Shown here piece after piece: positions 18,499 to 21,602 of a stretch of DNA of 21,602 nt. This DNA comes from Pigoraptor vietnamica (lineage: Eukaryota > Opisthokonta > Filasterea): the NCBI GenBank assembly GCA_943704525.1, contig CALSCQ010001025.1, forward strand, positions 1 to 21,602. The letters are read 5' to 3'. Position 1 is the first letter of the stretch. The number at the start of each line of letters is the position of its first letter. A model generated the notes under the pieces. That model did not search any database. It saw nothing but the letters and a program-made list of their open reading frames with translations, and was not told the origin of the DNA. The translations under genes were made by a program, and so were the position numbers.

Positions 18499-21400
18499 AT
18501 GCCAGACAACGAAGTGATGTCTCCGCAGTCTCGCTCGCATTTCTTCTCGGCGGATGCCCCCCTCTCGTTTGCCGATCTCGGCCCGTCGGCATCGTCGTCT
18601 TCCGCTTCGTCCCTCTACGAACAGAGCGTGCTGCCGGACCTCTTCGACGACCCCTTTGGCTTCACGGAGTCAAACTACAAGTCTTTTGCGGGTCTTGAGA
18701 GCGGAGTGTCGCGCCGCGGAGGCGTCCTGGAGGCGCCTTCTTCGGCGTCGTCGTCACGTGACGCGACGGGTGGCGGTGTCGACCGCGACGATGGTCCCGT
18801 TGGCGTATTTGCAAACAGTGCCGCGCATTCATCCGCTTCACGCAGCGAGACGGTTGCGCAGCGCCTCTTGCGCCTTGAGCGCGACGAGCTGGCGGAGCTT
18901 CTTCACTGGCGGCCGTCGTTTTCAATGGGCGAGGCCGTGCAAGCGCCCGTCGCGACCCTGGGCGCATCTCCCCCGCAGGAGGCATTCGTCGTCGGCGCGT
19001 TTGCCGATCGCGTGCAGCTCGAAGGCCCGCCCGTCGCTCGCCCCGCTTTCGCCCAGCCGCCCGTTGTTGTGCGCGCGGCCGCGCTGTCGGACACGGCTTC
19101 GAACGCCAGCCGTCTTGCGGAGCAGCGCTTCCTCGAGCTGACGCAGCGCCACCTGTTGCGCGGGTCGCGTGGGCCTGCGCAACCCGTCGAGCGAGAGCCG
19201 TCTTCGGGCCGCGTCCGCCCATCGCCCGCCGCCGCTTCCGACCCCACTGCAGCCCCGGATGCATCGACGGTGTTCCCGTGGCTTGCGCGGTGGCGGCGCC
19301 CTATTGAGTATGACGAAGAGGATGATCCGGAGGAGGTCCAGGGGGGCACCGAAGGAGGAGGCGGCGGCGGCGGCGGCGGCGGCGGCGACGGGTGGACGCA
19401 CTGGCGGAGCGCTGCCCCGGCGCTCGTCTCTGCCGTCAACGAGGCTGCGACGGCAGCCACGGAGCCACGCGAGCGAGCCAGCGGAACGGCTGCTGATGAT
19501 GAGAGCGCGGAATACGACAGCGATTGGGAGACAGCGAGTGACGAGGAGCACGGTTCCGCCGGGGTTGTCGAGAGGACGCGCCGCGCGGCGGAGGAAGAGG
19601 GACTGAGCGCAGTCCACGCGCAACTGGAGGCCATTGATCGCCAGCTGTCGGCTTACGCAGCCGCGCGGGCTGCCGAAGCGGCGCCGACAGCGCAGCAGGC
19701 ACCTTCGTCGCCGTCACGTGCCAGAGACCACTCGTCCCATCGCACGGTGCGCTCGCCGTCACCCTCGCGTGATCGAGAGGGACTTCACCACGGTTCCCCG
19801 CGGGCGCAGAGGGCGCGCACTGATGAGGTCGCGCCGCCTTCCGTGCCGCTGCTGGCAGAGTCGTCGTCTGCGCACGTAGGTCGCGGGGAGTGGTGGCGCC
19901 AGGATCGACCTCGGCGCGAGGCCGCCCACGCGAGCCAGCAGGCGACGCAGAGCCGTATCGGTGAACAGGTGCGCCGCGTGGAGGAGGGCTACGGATTGCT
20001 GGCGCAGCTCGAGGCCATCGACGCGGAGGTGGAGGGTATGACGCGCGAGCTGGAAGCGGCTGCGGCCGGTGCGCCCACGCGCGCGAGCCGCACGCTCGTG
20101 GCGGACTTTGTCGACTTGCAGGATCGCCTGTCGTCGATACGCACCCGCTTATCAGCGTCTGGCCTGGAGGGCGGAGGGGAGGCTGCGGCAGTGCCAGCGC
20201 CACAGCGCGCACATTCGACGTCGCCGTCGCGTGCCGATGCGGGCGCGTCGAACGGCGTGCCGCACGCTGACGACCGTGCCGCCGGTGACGGTGACGGGGA
20301 GAGCGACGAAGACGACTTGCCGCTCCTCATGACGAGCGAAGACGATTCCATGCCGGAACTCACGTACGACTCGGACACTTCTGACGGCGATTGGGCTTCG
20401 CTCGCGGCAGAGCTTTCCAGCGCGCACGCGCGTGCCAACGCCGCCCGCGCCGCTGCGTCCCGCGTTCCGCACGTGGCGCCTTCGGCCGCGCGCATTTGGA
20501 GCGACGGCGAGACCTCGGACGAGAGCGATTCGGACACCGAAGGGAGCGACGTGCCTGATCTCGTGACGTCGAGTGACGACGACGCAGGGGCCGATGTGCT
20601 GCCCGCGCAGGCGTCGCCGCGCGCGAGGGCTTCGCGGGGGTTGTACACGGTGTGGAGCCGCGCCTATCTCGAGCGGCAGATGGACCTGGAGGTGGACGAG
20701 GTGCCCGAGCTGGTGACGTCATCAGAAGAGGATTCCGAGGGCGAGAACATGATACAGGAACTCGTGCGGCAGCTGCGCCCATCGCGACACGCGCGGGTGA
20801 CGCCGTTCAGTGCGCTGTCGGACGACGGGTCGGAATCGGAAGGCATGTCGGAAAACAGCGAGGATTACGAGACGGACAATGATGGCGACGATGACGATGG
20901 TGAAGAGAGCGGCGAAGAGAACCCTCCCAGAATGCGTCACCGTGACGACACGAACGATGCGCACTCCCCCTTTGGCCCGGTGATGTCCCTGCGCGAACTG
21001 TTGGACGTCATTGACTCGATACGGGCGCACCATTGGACGGACCCGCTGGCGCCGCGGCCGAGAGAGGCGGCGAGTCGGCGTCGCGCGGTTCCCCAGCGTC
21101 GAAGCGAGCCGGACGCGGAAACGCTCGCGAGGTGTCGCCGCACGCGCGACCGGTGCGACCACCGCCGGCGCGAGTTTTTGCAGGGCGTTCGCGCGCGCAA
21201 TTTCCCGGGAGGGGCGCACGGTCACGTGACGAAGACGGCCGAAGCGCCGGTCGAGTTTTTCGTGTCTGCGCGTCCGCCGTCGCCTGCGAAGGCGCGGCAC
21301 ACGGTTCCTCCGCGCGCAGTGTGTGCCGACAGTGACGATGAGACGAGCGGCGGCGTCGTTGCATCTGCCTCAACTGCGGGCGCTGTGGCCGATGGTGCTC

Positions 21401-21553
21401 TTGAAGCCAGCGCCTGCGGGATCGATGGGCAGAACGAGGCTTGCGTGGACGCCGTAGAGTATGTGCGGTGCATTTCGGCCGAGGGCGAGGAATTCTTTGT
21501 GCCCCGGCGGGTGATGTGCCACTCGCAGCTGGCGCGGCGAATGCTAGACGGAG
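18499..21553 (+). CDS. Acidic disordered protein with Elongin C/Skp1-like C-terminal start (partial)
   Basis: The frame from ATG 18499 stays open for 1018 codons to a GTAAGT donor at 21554, and the gene continues past the window. An in-frame Met lies at 18517. Most of the protein is low complexity: Ser/Ala/Pro/Arg-rich with acidic clusters and an 11-glycine run (GGC repeat, about 19354-19386). Two possible coiled-coil stretches share AQLEAID (near residues 374 and 502). Four repeats of a hydrophobic-Pro-acidic motif occur: LPLLMTSEDD (607), MPELTYDSD (618), VPDLVTSSDDD (685) and VPELVTSSEED (735). The last visible part, VEYVRCISAEGEEFFVPRR from residue 986 and ending MLDGG, matches the start of Elongin C/Skp1 BTB-like folds as I recall them, and these are ubiquitin ligase adaptors. 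Elongin C is normally only about 110 residues, so the long N-terminal extension is odd. A possible next exon begins at 21598 after a 44-nt intron. Function is unproven. Confidence 0.75.
19354..19386 (+). repeat. GGA/GGC triplet repeat coding for polyglycine
   Basis: Two GGA and nine GGC codons in a row lie inside gene 5 and encode eleven glycines. It is an in-frame trinucleotide microsatellite that probably varies in length between strains without breaking the frame. Confidence 0.85.
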
Positions 21554-21602
21554 GTAAGTATGGTCAGCTCACAACCTACCCACCACCACCACCCCAGATC
21601 GG

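Noticed and set aside
18437-18698. Continuation of the kinase by splicing 18436 to 18535, which would read PNIVSLAFLLGG
   Set aside because: The splice is plausible in phase and looks kinase-like for a few residues, but the frame then becomes Arg/Pro-rich and stops at 18698 with no catalytic motifs. The overlapping frame of gene 5 is far longer and better formed.
18903-19634. Minus-strand serine/proline-rich open frames of over 200 codons opposite gene 5
   Set aside because: They mirror the low-complexity codons of the plus-strand gene and have no recognisable motif.

Overview
The window is nuclear-type DNA from a GC-rich, intron-rich unicellular eukaryote. The genes are broken by many short introns of roughly 45-300 nt, all GT-AG in my models, and coding exons prefer G or C at third positions. 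A meiotic helicase, a large secreted-repeat receptor with a kinase start, and an F-box/LRR protein point to a free-living protist. I cannot name the lineage. No rRNA, tRNA, CRISPR array, transposase or bacterial operon is visible.

Layout. Positions 1-28 are a pure G run, possibly a contig-end artefact. Gene 1 (239-1587, minus, 4 exons) is a seven-helix membrane protein of unknown function resembling rolling-stone/FAR-17a-type families. Divergent from it is gene 2 (2209-9133, plus, 35 exons, 1396 residues), a complete MER3/HFM1 meiotic crossover helicase. Its exon sum is an exact multiple of three. Gene 3 (11016-9229, minus) converges on gene 2. It is an F-box plus leucine-rich-repeat protein whose frame is broken at two places, one of them a 9-base homopolymer. 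It is either a pseudogene or carries sequence errors. Gene 4 (11646 to about 18356, plus) encodes a signal peptide, about fifty 26-27-residue beta-helix repeats, a filamin-like domain, one membrane helix and the start of a protein kinase domain. The kinase stops in the N-lobe just before a long C-rich tract. Gene 5 (18499 to beyond the window end, plus) is an open frame of over 1000 codons. It encodes an acidic, mostly disordered protein whose last visible residues resemble the start of Elongin C/Skp1.

The genes do not form an obvious pathway. Gene 2 acts in meiotic recombination. Genes 3 and 5 both suggest cullin-RING ubiquitin ligase parts (F-box; Elongin C-like), and gene 4 suggests surface sensing. 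The most unusual items are the Elongin C-like domain on an acidic protein with four repeated hydrophobic/acidic motifs, the beta-helix receptor with an amputated kinase, and a duplicated decoy acceptor-plus-exon inside the HFM1 zinc-knuckle region. All exon boundaries are inferred by eye from splice signals, frame and remembered family patterns; no alignment or search was run.
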